64,000 nucleotides of DNA from Azolla pinnata (GCA_037176905.1 JBBBWG010028201.1:51810-115809); one strand, 5' to 3'; counted from the stretch's first letter, positions 1 through 12,512 are shown. A program made the numbers and translations. Notes: generated by a model not told the origin, from the sequence alone.

Positions 1-1936
1 CTCATGCGTCAATCCTCATACTAAATTCAACATTCCTCAAACTACATCACCCATCAACCATCTCAGGTCCAACATTAACAAGCCCTCCTCTAGGATTCGA
101 CAGAAAAGTTGAAGTAGCTGAGATCCTTAATTCTCCCACCCAATATTTTGGCATTGTCTGGGTGTTTTACATACAATTACAATCACAAACCAACGCCACT
201 TTTGAACTTGGCTTTAGCAGAGAACATAACATCATATCCGCACACTACCATTTGAGCCTATAATGGCTTAACTTAACCGGCTAAAAACAGATTTAGTAAA
301 CAGATTCAGTCTATTTCTTAATTATAAATGTTATTGATTGTACTACATGTTTCCATGCATATCTAACCGGTTTAGAAATGATTGAGGTTTAAATTTTCTT
401 TGGTTTGACTCAGGTTTTCCTTAACTATTTGGTTTGACTCAGGTTTTCTTTGGTTTGGACTCAGGTTTTCCTTAACTATTTGGTTTGACTCAGGTTTTCT
501 TTGGTTTGACCCATGCTGACACTCTCCTATTTGGTTGCTTTTATCTAGCAAATGTTTAGTTCAGTTTAGTATAGTTGGATTTAATTTAGATTTGTTTTAG
601 AAGTGAAGAGTCTCTTGTCATGTATAAAACAAAAAATCATCTCCCTTGCTATTACAAAGGAGATCAAAACCAGTCACAGAACAAAACTGTTAGGTTGAAA
701 TAGATGTCTCAAATTGGTTCTTTCCGTTTTCTACTGCATTGAGACAGTATCTAGCTGTCGTGATGCCCAATGCCAGGACTGGATGTTGCATCAACTATAT
801 CCCTTGTAGTCTTTATACAGAAGAAACCTATCCACAATTTGTATCTAAGTGGGTATTGATAGCTTCTAACTCCTCGTCAGTATAAGGAAGACCAATAAGA
901 ATGCTTGACCATTGTATTTCATCAATCTATGGTGGGTCCAAGTCCTTCTCGGACAAGATATCGAAATGCTCACCTAATTTCGCAGTAAACATCTAGATAA
1001 CCTAAAGAGTCCTCAGATTCAGTTTCCTCCACGAAAGATGGAAGATGACATCTTCAACAGAAATTTGTATATCATATCTATTTTTTGATGCTGAGGATAT
1101 GCCGTAATGTTGTGGGAAAGACATAGAACATCTGAGGTCCATATAATTGGCTGATGTATGCAGTACTAATTTAAGGATATCTGTCCATCACCCAAAAAAA
1201 GAATTCTGATGCTGAGGACCTGCCCTAATTTTGTGGAAGCACATACAATACAGCATCTGTGCTCCAACTGATATATGTCCTTATTATAATTGGCTGATAG
1301 AATGGTATGAGGGCAGTCATGCCCTGCTATGAGCACCAACAAAGTTGCATAGATGAGCAATAGCCAACTGCCAAGCATTGATAACAATGCGGCTAAGTCA
1401 TTCTCAGGCTTCCATGTATACAAGCCACATTTTATTTCTCTAGTCATACAATAATCGAGACCTCCTAGTTATATAATATCTCTCTCTCTCTCTGGTGAAA
1501 AAATACAAGCATATTAATACATGCCAGTGAAAAAAACTAAAACAATATCACAAACTAATAGGTGTCGCAACAGGTAGTGGAACATGCTGAATCGATAAGA
1601 TGCATGACAGAAATCCTTCTAAAGAAAGAATTTGAACTTGTTTCAATGACTGCTACATAAATACTCCCTTCAACTTCCACACAAATTTATGAATAACCAG
1701 AGGTTAATGTGTGGTACTTACAACTAAGTATGCTGTCCCTCGAGTGCACATAAATCTGCATTCGTTCCTTCGAATAGAAGAACAGTGAACGCCAATAAAA
1801 AAAATAGATTCTATGCAAGGAGAGCAAAATCCAATCAAAGTTTTCCTTGCACAATCATCTACATCATCATCATCATCATCATGTACTTCTGAAGACATAA
1901 CCAAAGATACTTCTTGCTCAATATGTCTGAATTTCA
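1..1936. other. Intergenic or intronic stretch, no gene recognised
   Basis: No conserved protein segment is visible in either strand. It holds a short direct repeat (398-513) and a small CT run near 1471-1491. If the DUF1168 gene at 2283-2561 is full length, its missing basic core must lie left of position 1, which would make this stretch intron. Confidence 0.5.
398..513. repeat. Short tandem repeat, about 49-bp period
   Basis: The phrase TTTGGTTTGACTCAGGTTTT recurs with alternating spacers, giving a larger unit of about 49 bp in a little over two copies. One unit has an extra G (TTTGGACTC). No coding role is apparent. Confidence 0.75.
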
Positions 1937-2170
1937 CTATCTTGCCTCATCCACCTCTACTTTTTCGTCTTTCTGGTGCATTTTCCCTTCTTTCATTTTG
2001 CTTCCAGGGAATTCCTGCGCTGCCTCAACAAGACGACTTACATGTTCGGCACAGGTTTCTAGCATTGTGTGCATTTTCCCTTCTTTCATTTTGCTTCCAG
2101 GGATTTCTTCCGCTGCCTCAACAAGACGAGTTACAGGTTCGGCACAGGTTTCTAGCTCCCATATGCATTT
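1937..2170 (-). CDS. Candidate terminal exon with a 31-codon internal duplication
   Basis: A 78-codon open frame ends in TAG at 1937-1939. It could be spliced after the DUF1168 exon at 2283-2561: the donor GTACTC at 2282 and an acceptor CTAG ending at 2171 enclose a roughly 112-bp CT-rich intron, and both sides are phase 0. The frame carries two copies of a 31-residue unit (core motif GSKMKEGKMH) and a charged C-terminus. Against it: the few differences I see between the two copies all change amino acids, other frames here are also open, and the basic core expected after the DUF1168 signature is absent. It may be an alternative 3' end or non-coding sequence. Confidence 0.3.
   Translation of the reverse strand, partial: KCIWELETCAEPVTRLVEAAEEIPGSKMKEGKMHTMLETCAEHVSRLVEAAQEFPGSKMKEGKMHQKDEKVEVDEAR
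1979..2158. repeat. Two-copy tandem duplication, 93-bp period
   Basis: Copies begin at 1979 and 2072 and differ at only a few bases. The period is a multiple of three and keeps the minus-strand frame open across both copies. Confidence 0.85.
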
Positions 2171-2199
2171 CTAGATGCAGCGGTATAAAAGGAAAACAT

Positions 2200-2201
<2 letters not shown>

Positions 2202-2248
<47 letters not shown>
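2202..2248. repeat. (GA)n microsatellite
   Basis: About 23 GA units followed by a GGGA-rich run. On the minus strand this is a CT-rich polypyrimidine tract inside the presumed first intron of the DUF1168 gene. Confidence 0.95.
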
Positions 2249-2250
<2 letters not shown>

Positions 2251-2282
2251 GGAGGGAGGGAGGGAGGGAAAAAGGGGAGTAC

Positions 2283-2561
2283 CTGGTGGAAGTCGCCAGA
2301 GCCGGAGCCTGCAGAGCTTCCGGAGGTGTTACTGACGCGAACTGGGACATGTTCGAGGATGCGGCGAAGCTTCAGCTCCAGGTCTTCATCCTCAGGGGGG
2401 GGCTTGGGAGGGGCGTCAGGGACTAAGGCGAGCTGCAGGTTGCCCGACGCAGAAGGGGCCGAGGAGGAGGAAGACGCAGGAGGAGGAGGAGGAGGAGGAG
2501 GGATGTGGACGATCTGCGTGTTGCCGTCTGTGTACGTCTGCGAGGTCGTGTAGCGAGGCAT
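2283..2561 (-). CDS. DUF1168 / PRKRIP1-like protein, first coding exon (partial)
   Basis: This 93-codon exon starts at ATG 2561 and ends at a donor (CAG|GTACTC) after residue 93, in phase 0. The N-terminus has a proline run and a Ser/Ala-rich run. It is followed by the conserved stretch PPPEDEDLELKLRRILEHVP and the signature GSSAGSGSGDFHQ. This signature marks DUF1168 proteins, the family of animal PRKR-interacting protein 1, a nuclear spliceosome-associated protein. In relatives the signature runs straight into a basic region of the YRQMRR type and a Lys/Arg-rich tail. I cannot find that region in the 2.2 kb to the left, so the gene either continues outside the window or is altered. The family call is from recall; the function in splicing is inferred from the family. 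Pyrimidine-rich simple sequence lies just upstream of the start on this strand. Confidence 0.8.
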
Positions 2562-2594
2562 GGCCTTCGATTCGAGCGAAGAAAACACAGAACA

Positions 2595-2680
2595 GAAGAA
2601 GAAGAAGAAGAAAGAAGAAGAAGAAGAAGAAGAAGAAGAACAAAAGAAAAGAAGAACAAGAAGGAACAAGAAGGAACAGA
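2595..2680. repeat. (GAA)n-rich tract upstream of the DUF1168 start
   Basis: GAA triplets with interruptions lie about 35-120 bp upstream of ATG 2561. On the transcribed strand they read as TTC, probably within the 5' leader. Confidence 0.9.
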
Positions 2681-2727
2681 AGAATTTTTTTGTACAATGA
2701 TTGATGAAGATTCTAAACACAGATTTA

Positions 2728-3227
2728 TAGTCATATTACAATTGTGGGGGTCATTAATTAGAAATGTTTCGTCGCCTTTTTCAATGGGGTTTTCATTGAA
2801 GGTGATCGAGTTTTTACCAACCCCGACGTATAAAGTTGCGTTTGATCATTATTTGGGCATGTGGTATATTTGAAAAACTCGTGGAATAGTTCCTTATTTG
2901 ATGGGCTTTCCGGAGTATCTCAACATATATATAAGATAAGAGGAAAGTTGATTTTGAGGTTTATATCTTGCTATGTTGCTAAAGGTATGTTGATAGTCAT
3001 ATCACAAATATGAGGGTCATTAATCGGAAATATTTTGTCGTCTTTTTAATGGGGTTTTGATGGAAGGTGATAAAGTTTTTATCAACCTCGGCGTATCAGG
3101 TTGTGTTGGATTATCTGAAGTACTTGGGCATGTGGTATATTTGGAAAACTTGCAAAATGGTTCTTTATTTGATGGCTTTCTGGAGTATCTCAACATATAT
3201 GTAAGATAAGAGGAAAGTTGATTTTGG
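2728..3227. repeat. Two diverged copies of a roughly 230-bp unit
   Basis: Copies at about 2728-2958 and 2994-3227 share many phrases, for example GGTCATTAAT, GGCATGTGGTATATTTG and GATAAGAGGAAAGTTGATTT, with a period near 266 bp and scattered substitutions. Part of the unit recurs at 14038-14100, so this is a dispersed element and not only a local duplication. Confidence 0.8.
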
Positions 3228-3320
3228 GAGCTTTCACAGTTATGTTGTATGGAAACACTACCTTAGCCCTGTTGAAAAAACATGAAATAATTCAAAGAGG
3301 AGCTTATAGTTGTCATTCTA

Positions 3321-3485
3321 GACCAAAAGAATATGCATTTTCAGACCAATTTTGGCACATATTGTGCAGATCTAAGACCAAAAGAATATGCATTTTCAGG
3401 CCAATTTTGGCACATATTGTGCAGATCTATGACCAAAAGAATATGCATTTTCAGACCAATTTTGGCACATATTGTGCAGATCTAG
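3321..3485. repeat. Three tandem copies of a 55-bp unit
   Basis: GACCAAAAGAATATGC starts at 3321, 3376 and 3431, and the copies are nearly identical. The stretch 3486-4178 beyond it shows no recognisable gene and probably includes the 3' flank of the carrier gene. Confidence 0.9.
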
Positions 3486-4178
3486 TCATGATGGAGCTGA
3501 AAGTGGTCACTTCCCACTTGAAGCCATATGTATATACAACTGTCTTAGACCTGCCAATCAAAAACTTCATCACAATGAATTTGTCATCAGCCTTGAAATT
3601 GCATAGAAACGCCTCGATATTTTACAAAGCATTGATGAAGCTTTTGATCACTTTGCTGCACTGATGACACAATAAAACATCAAAGAGCAAGCAAGCATAC
3701 AATGAAAAAACAGCAAGCTCACAAGCCGCGTAATTGCAATAAGAAGAATTGCTTTCCATCTGTGATTATAACATTGAATGAAAAATTTTACAACTATCCA
3801 ATGATCCATGATAATACGATACCTTTCTGCAAGGTATTTGTACATCATTGTCAATTCTATGTAAGCTTCTCTGTTTTTTTTTTCTGTTCTTGATAAAAGC
3901 TGGAAGGGATCATCTTCTAAGAGGAAATTTATGTGCAGATCATCCTCTAGGCCATCATCATGAATCCTCACCTGGAATGCCAGCACTTCCATCATAATGG
4001 TACTCTGAGTGCTGTTCCTTCTTTAATAAGTGAGATACTGATAATCAGTACAACACTGCATCATTGTATGTGATCAAATTTCTTTTTATCCAGCTACAAT
4101 CCAGTGATTACAGCTTTCATATCACCAAAGAGGTAGGTAGTGGGTAAAGGTGGAGAAAACTTCCCCAAACTGTTGTGC

Positions 4179-7100
4179 TTATGTGACTACAGTATCCACG
4201 GATGGCGATGTATTCCGCTCGATGCCGAGACTTGAACTGCGATCCATCCCAGGTTTAATGTACAGATTGCGCAACCCTTGCCATATCATGAACGTGAATG
4301 CGGATGCTGGTAAGTACCACATAACTCGTGGCAAGCTTCCCTTCCAGAACCCAAAGAACCCTTCATTCTCCCATATGTTCTCCATGGCATGTCTCCATCC
4401 TCTGTACCTGCAACATCATTATACACCAAATGATGATTATCAAAACCTAATAACTATCCTCATCCACCATCGTGCCTTTAGCAGCGTATATGTTTTCGAG
4501 GTTTCATTTCGTTGTTGCCAATGATGGAGGTGGCAATTCAAGGTTGATTGGGATCGGTTTGTTCAACATCTATATTTTACACCAAAATTAACATATGCAA
4601 TAAAAATATAAAGAGTCTTGGTTTTTTCCTTGAGACTTCCTACAAATTTCAAACTCATGACGAGTTGCTAAAAGCAGCTACACCACACGTTGTAGTATAT
4701 GCAAAGTCGTCAAATTACTAGACCTTAACAATGCTAAGTTTTAAATCACATGATGCAGATAAAAAGCTTTTACCGCTTAACTGATCCTTGCACTTGAAGC
4801 CTTGTTTTGATAACATCCAGAGGTGTAGTCAGAAAAGCAGAGAACCCTGTAAACCCACTCCATCAGATCTCTATTATATTGCAAATCATTAACCAATTCT
4901 CCTGGTATGAACATATCGGACAAAATTCTAGCACAGATCTTGTAGCTTTGCCAAGAATTCACATTTTCAATAGCTCCATAGATAATTTCTGTATTTGATG
5001 TTGGGAAGCAACCATAGCGTAGGAAATTTAAAAGAGAAAAATCACTGACAACTCTTTTAAGATTCTCCATCATGCACTTCCAACCAAATGGTATACCTCC
5101 TGCAGCACCTCCAATAACCAAGTCCTCAAAACCGGTCATTGCCAACTCTCTTGCATTGGTAGGGTCCTTTCCTGACTTCACAATCTCGGCTATACCCTCA
5201 TAGAGCATTATCTGCACAAAGGAAAATGTTGAACGATAAATATACCTAGCATAATAGACTGCTGTAAGAGTGTAGAGCAATGGTAAGTATACGTATTTTC
5301 CATTTATGAATATAGTTATCCCTCAATTTTTTCTCTGCCTGCAATGCACCTCAATTATCACACCAACATAACCTCCAAATGTGAAGGCCATGCATGCATT
5401 ACCAGCCTATCACATGCTGATTAACTCTAATGGTCCACAATGCAGTGAGTATCTTATAATTATTAAATCACCTCTCTTCATACATTTACAATATATATAA
5501 TGATGAATGTAAAATAATCCACAAATACTTTCATCTTTACCATCAAACCAGCAAAAGGAACATCCCTCCCAATTGTTGATGCAAACCTGTAATCCACATA
5601 GCAAATCTATCAAGAAAAACACAACGTTTCCTTGCATTAAATTTAAAAATGTAGGAACTACAGCTAACCCTGGTGACCAAAACTAAACTGACTTGGTTTG
5701 CAATATGTGGAGAGAGAGAGAGAGTGCGTGTGTGTATGTGTGTGTTTCTGGATATGCACAAGCGTGCCTCCCATTCAGATTTACAAGCACAGTGGAAAAT
5801 TCCATTTAATTCATTTGAATACTTAAGTTTTTTCTGGCACAAGTCAGCTGTCTTCTGCTTCACGTTGCCTCTGTAATGGCTCTTGCTTCGTTTAGTATCG
5901 AGGCTTATCATTATAGGGGTAGCAGAACGTATTTAATCTCTACTACCAAACATGTGGTGTCCTGATGCCAATATTGAATTTTGGCAAACCAAAACATGAA
6001 AACTCAGTAGAACCACATATGATGGTTATCTACCACTCTTATGCTCCATATGCTGTGGACATGATTGAATTATCAGGAATTCACGATTCTATTGTGGAAG
6101 AAGTAGTCATATTGACCATTTGAGCATTCACCTTACTGTGTAAGTCAAGTATCATAGCCTTTTAAGGTACGACTTGGTTCCTTGTGGAGTTCTCTTGGGT
6201 CTCTTTAATAGAAAGGTGTCAATTGTTGACTTTGCATATTAAGTAAAACTAAAACATTTATTTGTTACAGAAAAAAGGCGATGCGTGTATCAAGTTCCAC
6301 TGGAAGGAAAATTTACTATAAGAGGGAGAGAATTTATGTGGTCAAACATCACTGAAATTGTAAAACATCAAACTCTAATGTCAAACTTTAGCCCACAGAC
6401 CTAAATAAGAAATTATATCTGAATCCGAGTCAACAGTAGAAGATTCAACCCTGTTTAGTTTGCACTTCCTGATAACCTAAAAGATCTGTTAGCAACTGGA
6501 AAAGCAATGCGTAACACTTTTATGCTTCAATTATGTAACAATCTCAGGGACATGATGACGACTTAAGATGAACTTAGCCATAAACCTACCCAGAGAACAA
6601 ACCTCTGATTCCCTCTTGTTGGACGATGGAGATTGCGGCATGAGAGAACTTCTTGTAATATTCTACTTCTTGAGCAAGGGGTTTCCCTGATTTTGCCATT
6701 CTGGCCTCCCAACTTTGGAGTGATCCTTGTATCTGCATTCGTTGCTTGATTACCTCACAAGGAACATAGACTACAGAACCGATTGTATCTCCTGAATTAA
6801 CAATAATTATGCAATTAGAACTGCACCATTTGTATACACCCAAACACATGCAATGAGCCTTACAAAGAACTGAGAAAAAGTGTACAAGCATATAGGCCAC
6901 TTAGGTGAAGTGGAGAAGCTTGTAAGAGGGCTGCCTTTCACATGACCAGATACTGTTATAAGTCTTACGAGTGTTACCAGGGACTAACGGAGAAAAGTTT
7001 TTATAATTCATATGGATGGTTTAATCCAATAGTGGAATGTAGTGTAGGCAGAAATTCTAAAAATTAGTAAACAAGTACAAATTGCCTTACACCCAAGGAA

Positions 7101-10100
7101 GACCAGATTAAAACTAAATGGAAAGGCACACTTGAACATAATATGTCCTCTCGATTGATCCCCGCATAATGCAAGCAACTAATTGGGTTCAGTACATACC
7201 TAAGTTCATAATCAACTAATAATGCCTGCAACTACTATTCAAATTAAGTACCCCTGGCTTCCTGATTATTGTAACATTGTATAACTCGTATACTGTGAAG
7301 GCCCATGATCCGCTACATTCACAGTAATCACACAATCAAAACCTGTTTTCTCGGTTTATTGATGGTAGATCAATGAAATAGCAGAAAGAAACATTTTTCA
7401 GTTAGTATCCTTTGTGTGATGAGGAAGATGATATCTGAAAATTAGAATATGATTATATACACACGTAAATCAAGTCTCACTTTTCAAAACGAGCATATCA
7501 TCAGGGTATTAATGGCTTGTTGGAGCTAAATGCCATGAGGAAGTTTCATCACATGACGTTAGACAGCACTTCGGCAAGAGTATCTTTGCAAATTTTGATG
7601 AGAAATGAGCAATCTTGTTTCTTCTCGTTCATTTCACATCATCAATTACAGAGTAGGACAACCAACAACTCTGAAGTTTAAAAGGAATGGGCCCCCGCGA
7701 GGAAGCTCATCTTTGACAGCTACCATGTGAGTATCTTTCACCAAGGTTTTGCAGGTACTCATGTAAATAAGCTATCTCTCAACAACAGCTATGGCTTTTC
7801 TGGTAATCTTAATTAGGTTTATAGAGGATCATATGTGATGTGGCAGCCAACATATTAGGGTTATGGAACCCACAGGCTATAGTGATGAATCCACAGTAAC
7901 CAAAATCTCATTTCCCCGTGGAATGCTGACCACTCAAGAAAAGTGCCTCAATATTTTCTGAGGCTACGCCTACACGTTTACATGTTATTCACTCTTGTAT
8001 GTGCTCCAAGATCTGCTTCTTTAGCCTCTCTATCCTATCCCAACATCCCTCAAATGTTAGACGTTTATCTTCTTTCACCTATTAAAATACTGTGGCCTCC
8101 AATGTTAAACCTTTATCAAACTTCACAGTCAGGGTAGGATAGATATTCATTCAACAGTTCTGTAAACGTGTTGGTTTTATAATAAGACTCACTTTCTCCC
8201 TGTTAAAAATAGATACGTTGTTTTTCTATTTTCTGGAATAGATACAGCAAGTATTTTACATCATACATCCACTTTCTGACATATGTTCAAAAAACTACAT
8301 TTGTATTGTGGTTTCATCATTATTTCCCGGAATCAGCTGCCCCTTAACTTGTAATACAGAAACATGTAAACCTTCCATGTCAGTTATACCATGTGTGAGA
8401 ATTTCGCTTTCTTTATACGTACCCACAGGCCTAGAGTGTTGAAAGAAATATAAATATTAAACTCTTATTAGTACCTAGACCACCTCTTAGTGATGTTCTA
8501 CGCCTGCACACAGGGAATTTCTCTTTCCTGAAAATTAGACATAGGCTAAACATGTGAAGAAAGTTCGAGCATAAATACCTAGAGCACCAGCACAGAAGTG
8601 TGAAATTGGGCTAGCTAGTTCTGGATGCCTCTGGTTTATCCAAGATCTGGAAAGTTCAATCAAACCAAAATAAGTCGCCCCAGATGCAAATGATCCCGTC
8701 ATTCCTGCTGCAATTCCTCGATACAGTCCTACAAGTACAATATTCATTTACTAATTCTAAGTCTACTCTAATCAGCAAAAAGATTAGATGATCTTCTCGA
8801 ATAGGAAGAAATTAAAGAAAACTACATAAAAAATATACAGTAACTTTTTAGAATTCATCAAAAATAGGAGAATATAAATTGTAAATTGCCAAAGGAAAGA
8901 AAAAAACATAACAAGTTTGAATTCTGATTGCCACTATAAGCAATGATAGTAAAGTGTCACATAAAAGCTTGAGGCTAACTCTTGTTGAAGATGTGAATAC
9001 CAATCCAATGCATCTCCATGGGATTGGGAACAAAGCTCAAGGGAATAAGAAGGTACCTACCTATCCACCAAATCTACAATTCCACATTCTAATACGTTTA
9101 AGAATTTGGGAGGTATACTAGCAACCCTTCCTTCTTAGAAAATACTTGAAGTTCCTAGAAGACATTGTGATACGTGTTTACCATAGGTCATTCAATAAAA
9201 ATTGCCAGCAGCAGCTATCTGAAGACTGTAGCTTTATTGTTAACATAAAGATAACAGGTATGGATATGAGTTACCTTTGGAGCCATCGTTTTTGAGCACA
9301 AGCTTAAGAACCTCAGTGAACCTTGTGCTTTCCTACGGGAACATCACGTGAGAAATCAAGAAATTGCAATATTCCATCACAGAGCAAATCGACTTCGTTA
9401 AAGCCACTGCTCGTAATGGGGAGGCGCAAACAGATAAGGAGAAAAGGAAGACGTGCACAAAAGAAAGATAATTGCAGTACCTGGACAGTGGAAATGAAAG
9501 AACCCCCGCTTTGCATCCTTGTTTTCACGGTGTCCACAGGATGCATGAGGCTTTCTCCGATACCTGCAGCCACTCCACCACAAAGAAACTCTCGCCAGGC
9601 TGCACAGTCCAACGGAAAGAGCCATGCTCAGATAAATCCGCACTAGGGAAAAGTAGACAACAATCTAGACATGTGCATGCATGTGGTGTGTGCATGAGAG
9701 TAAATGTTCACATTTCAATTATTGACATGGGGAAGGTCGAGAACCACTGCCAGGATCAAACCAGATCGAAGCAAATCCATATCTTTGCCTTCAACCGAAG
9801 TCAAATCAAGGTCACATGAACGTCCATCTGATGTCTTCCCAGAAGGCCACAGTGACAGATCACGGAACATAAAAATGGATGAAGCATCACAACAACAACA
9901 ACAACAACAACAAGACTAAGAAAGAAGAACAAGAAGGACAAGAAGAAGAAGAAGATGATGATGATGATGATGATGATGATGGAAGGAAGGACGGAATGCA
10001 GGAGAAAGCAAAGAGACGGAGAAAACAAAACAACGGGAGGAGCAATGGAGGCCAAAAGGAGAAGTGCAAAACCAGAAAATGGAAGAGAGATTCGTTACCT

Positions 10101-10153
10101 TCGTTCCAGAAGTAGTCGGGGATGGAGGGGCTGGATCTGGCGGCATCGGCCAT
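4179..10153 (-). CDS. Mitochondrial carrier family protein (SLC25-type), nine exons
   Basis: CDS exons in transcript order are 10153-10099, 9599-9481, 9332-9275, 8728-8579, 6791-6590, 5586-5541, 5211-5097, 4846-4774 and 4407-4179. All junctions are GT-AG, phases join, and the product is 348 aa. Three carrier repeats are visible with signatures HPVDTVKTRMQ (about residues 38-48), VPCEVIKQRMQ and TPLDVIKTRLQ. Other landmarks are LYRGIAAGMTGS, RDVPFAGLM and the C-terminal LPRVMWYLPASAFTFM. This architecture is that of inner-membrane metabolite exchangers with six transmembrane helices. By recall it most resembles the plant carrier encoded by At1g74240, whose substrate I do not know. The start ATG at 10153 gives MADAARSSPSIPDYFWNE before the first helix. 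Introns reach 1.8 kb. A long purine-rich tract on this strand (10200-10330) precedes the start. Confidence 0.93.
9889..9982. repeat. Intronic (AAC)n and (GAT)n microsatellites
   Basis: AAC units (about 9889-9912), a GAA/GGA-rich stretch and GAT units (about 9953-9981) lie within the first intron of the carrier gene. They account for poly-residue open frames on both strands, which are not genes. Confidence 0.9.
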
Positions 10154-10204
10154 GGAAGGCAGGAAACAACAACGGAGGAGACAGAGAGAAGCAGAGAGCT
10201 ATGG

Positions 10205-10330
10205 AAGCTTACTCTGTTTCTGCTCCTCTCTTCTTCTTCTTCTTTCTTCTTCTTCTTCTTCTTCCTTCTTTCTTCTTCCAAGTCTTTTTCTTCTTCTTCT
10301 TATTTTTATTCTTCTTTTTCTTCTTCTAAG
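10205..10330. repeat. (TTC)n tract upstream of the carrier gene
   Basis: A long, slightly interrupted TTC run reads GAA on the transcribed strand and lies about 50-180 bp upstream of ATG 10153, probably in the 5' leader or core promoter. Confidence 0.9.
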
Positions 10331-10403
10331 TCTTGATGTACAAACTGTATACATTTCAGTTTTTTTTTTCCCTTTGATTTTTTGGGTTTTTTTTTTGCCC
10401 TCT

Positions 10404-10493
10404 ACAAACTTATATTTTTCTGGCCTTCTCTTATCCATTCATGAATTCATGTGTTGGTTGAGAGAGATTTCTTTGAGCCCATCACAATCTCAG

Positions 10494-10540
<47 letters not shown>

Positions 10541-10945
10541 GCTGCTACTGTTGTTGTTTTTCTATCGATCTGTGTTTGGTGCGAAATTTATCAGTTGTGG
10601 CTCGAGCTTGAGCTGTCTGAAATCGCAGCTCTTGCGATCCGAATCCGTTTCATCACGCAATCTGATTCGAGTTCCACAACAAACTTATATTTTTCTAGCC
10701 TTCTCTGATCCATTCATGAATTCATGTGTTGGTTGAGAGAGATTTCTTTGAGCCCGTCACAATCTCAGGTGTTGTTGTTGTTGTTGTTGTTATTGTTGTT
10801 GTTGATGTTGTTGTTGTTGTTTTTCTATCGATTAGTGTTTGGTGCGAGATTTATCAATTGTGGCTCGAGCTTGAGCTGTCTGAAATCGCAGCTCCTGCGA
10901 TCCGAATCCGTTTCATCACGCAATCTGGTTCGAGTTCCACAAGCC
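10404..10945. repeat. 275-bp tandem duplication containing (TTG)n
   Basis: The phrase ACAAACTTATATTTTTCT begins copies at 10404 and 10679. Each copy has GAATTCATGTGTTGGTTGAG, then a TTG run of different length, then a conserved part with GGCTCGAGCTTGAGCTGTCT. Poly-Val or poly-Leu open frames here are translations of the TTG run and are not genes. From 10946 to 11400 there is unique sequence without a recognisable gene. Confidence 0.9.
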
Positions 10946-11439
10946 TAGTTTATCGAGGCAGACCTTGCAGTTCGGACGGTTTCAAAAACATGGCTCGAAA
11001 CCACTGCCTGAACTGGCTTTAAACGGCTCGAACGGTTCGATTCCATGGTCTTGGCTCGATTCAATTTTCCGAAACCGAATCTGAACGAATCCTTGTCGAT
11101 AGATACATTGTGGTTTGGGTCAGCTATTCGCCCCAAAATCGAGCGTTGGCGACTGATCTAGACACCGAATCAACCGATTACCACTCAAAACAAAACGAAT
11201 TAGCAAGAAGATCTTTACTGAATCCCTACATCGTCGTCATCATCATCCGTGTAATACTTGTCGGTTCGCATCCGCAATCGCAAACATTTCGAATTCACTT
11301 TGAAACTACAGAATGTGTGTTGCATCTATCTAAAAGAGTGACGACAGAGAGTTCGCGAAGACACTGGAATCAGATTTAGGGTTTAGGGTATTCCCAAGCC
11401 TGTTTGAGGACCATATATTGCACCGGTACGTAGAAAGAT

Positions 11440-12340
11440 CAAACCTTCAAGTACCAATAGGTCAATATTAGGTCAATCGTTCAAGCACCGATAGGGCAAT
11501 ACCAGGCCAATCATTAAAGCACCATCAGGTTACTCCCTCAAGCACCATTAGATCAATCATTCAACCACCATTAGGCCAATTATTCAAGCACCATTAGGTC
11601 AATGTTAGCGTCACTCATTCCAGCACCATAAGGTCAATATCAAGTCAATCATTCAAGCACCATTAGGTCAATATCAAGTCAACCATTCAAGCACCATTAA
11701 GTCAATGTCAGGTCAATCATTTCAAGCACACATTAGGTCGATCTCAGGTCAATCCCTCAAGCACCACTAGGTCAATCATTCAAGCACCAGCAGGTCAATA
11801 TTAGGTCAATCATGGAAGCACAATTAGGTCAAATATTAGGTCAATCATGGAAGCACCATTAGGTCAAAGATTAGGTCAAGCATGGAAGCACCATTAGGTC
11901 AAAGATTAGGTCAAGCATGGAAGCACCATTAGGTCAAAGATTAGGTCAATCATTCAAGCACCATCAGGTCAATCATTCAAGCACCATCAGGTCAATCATT
12001 CAAGCACCACTAGGTCAATCATTCAAGCACCATTAGGTCAAATATTAGGTCAATCATGGAAGCACAATTAGGTCAAATATTAGGTCAATCATGGAAGCAC
12101 CATTAGGCCAAATATTAGGTCAAGCATGGAAGCACCATTAGGTCAAAGATTAGGTCAATCTCTCAAGCACCACTAGGTCAATCATGCAAGCACCATTAGG
12201 TCAATCTCTCAAGCACCACTAGGTCAATCATTCAAGCACCATTAGGCCAAAGATTAGGCCAATCATTCAAGCACCATCAGGTCAAAGATTAGGTCAATCA
12301 TTCAAGCACCATCAGGTCAATATTAGGTCAAACTCAGTCA
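11440..12340. repeat. Minisatellite of CACCATTAGGTCAAT-type units
   Basis: A roughly 900-bp array is built from two modules, TCATTCAAGCACCATTAGG and TCAATATTAGGTCAA, in irregular order. The hexamer GGTCAA occurs dozens of times, always in the same orientation. It lies between the 5' end of the carrier gene and the 3' end of the carboxylesterase. No coding frame is supported. Confidence 0.92.
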
Positions 12341-12360
12341 AGCACAAGCCAATCTCTTCT

Positions 12361-12415
12361 TGAAGAAGAAGAAGAAGAAGAAGAAGAAGAAGAAGAAGAA
12401 GAAGAAGAGAAGAAA
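12361..12415. repeat. (GAA)n microsatellite downstream of the carboxylesterase
   Basis: About 17 GAA units lie roughly 100 bp beyond the stop codon of the minus-strand carboxylesterase. A GGA run follows at 12478-12508. Confidence 0.95.
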
Positions 12416-12512
12416 GGAAAGCAAGAAAGCCATGGATTCATCAGAGACGGTGAAGCAAAGCAGAGCAATGGCCATGGGAGGAGGAGGAGGAGGAGGAGGG
12501 GGAGGAGGCGTC

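Noticed and set aside
1813-2553. 246-codon plus-strand frame opposite the DUF1168 exon
   Set aside because: It is the antisense of the conserved exon and repeats; its residues are mostly translations of GA and GGA runs.
10122-10736. 204-codon frame with long Leu/Val runs
   Set aside because: It translates TTC and TTG microsatellites and spans a tandem duplication; no family similarity.
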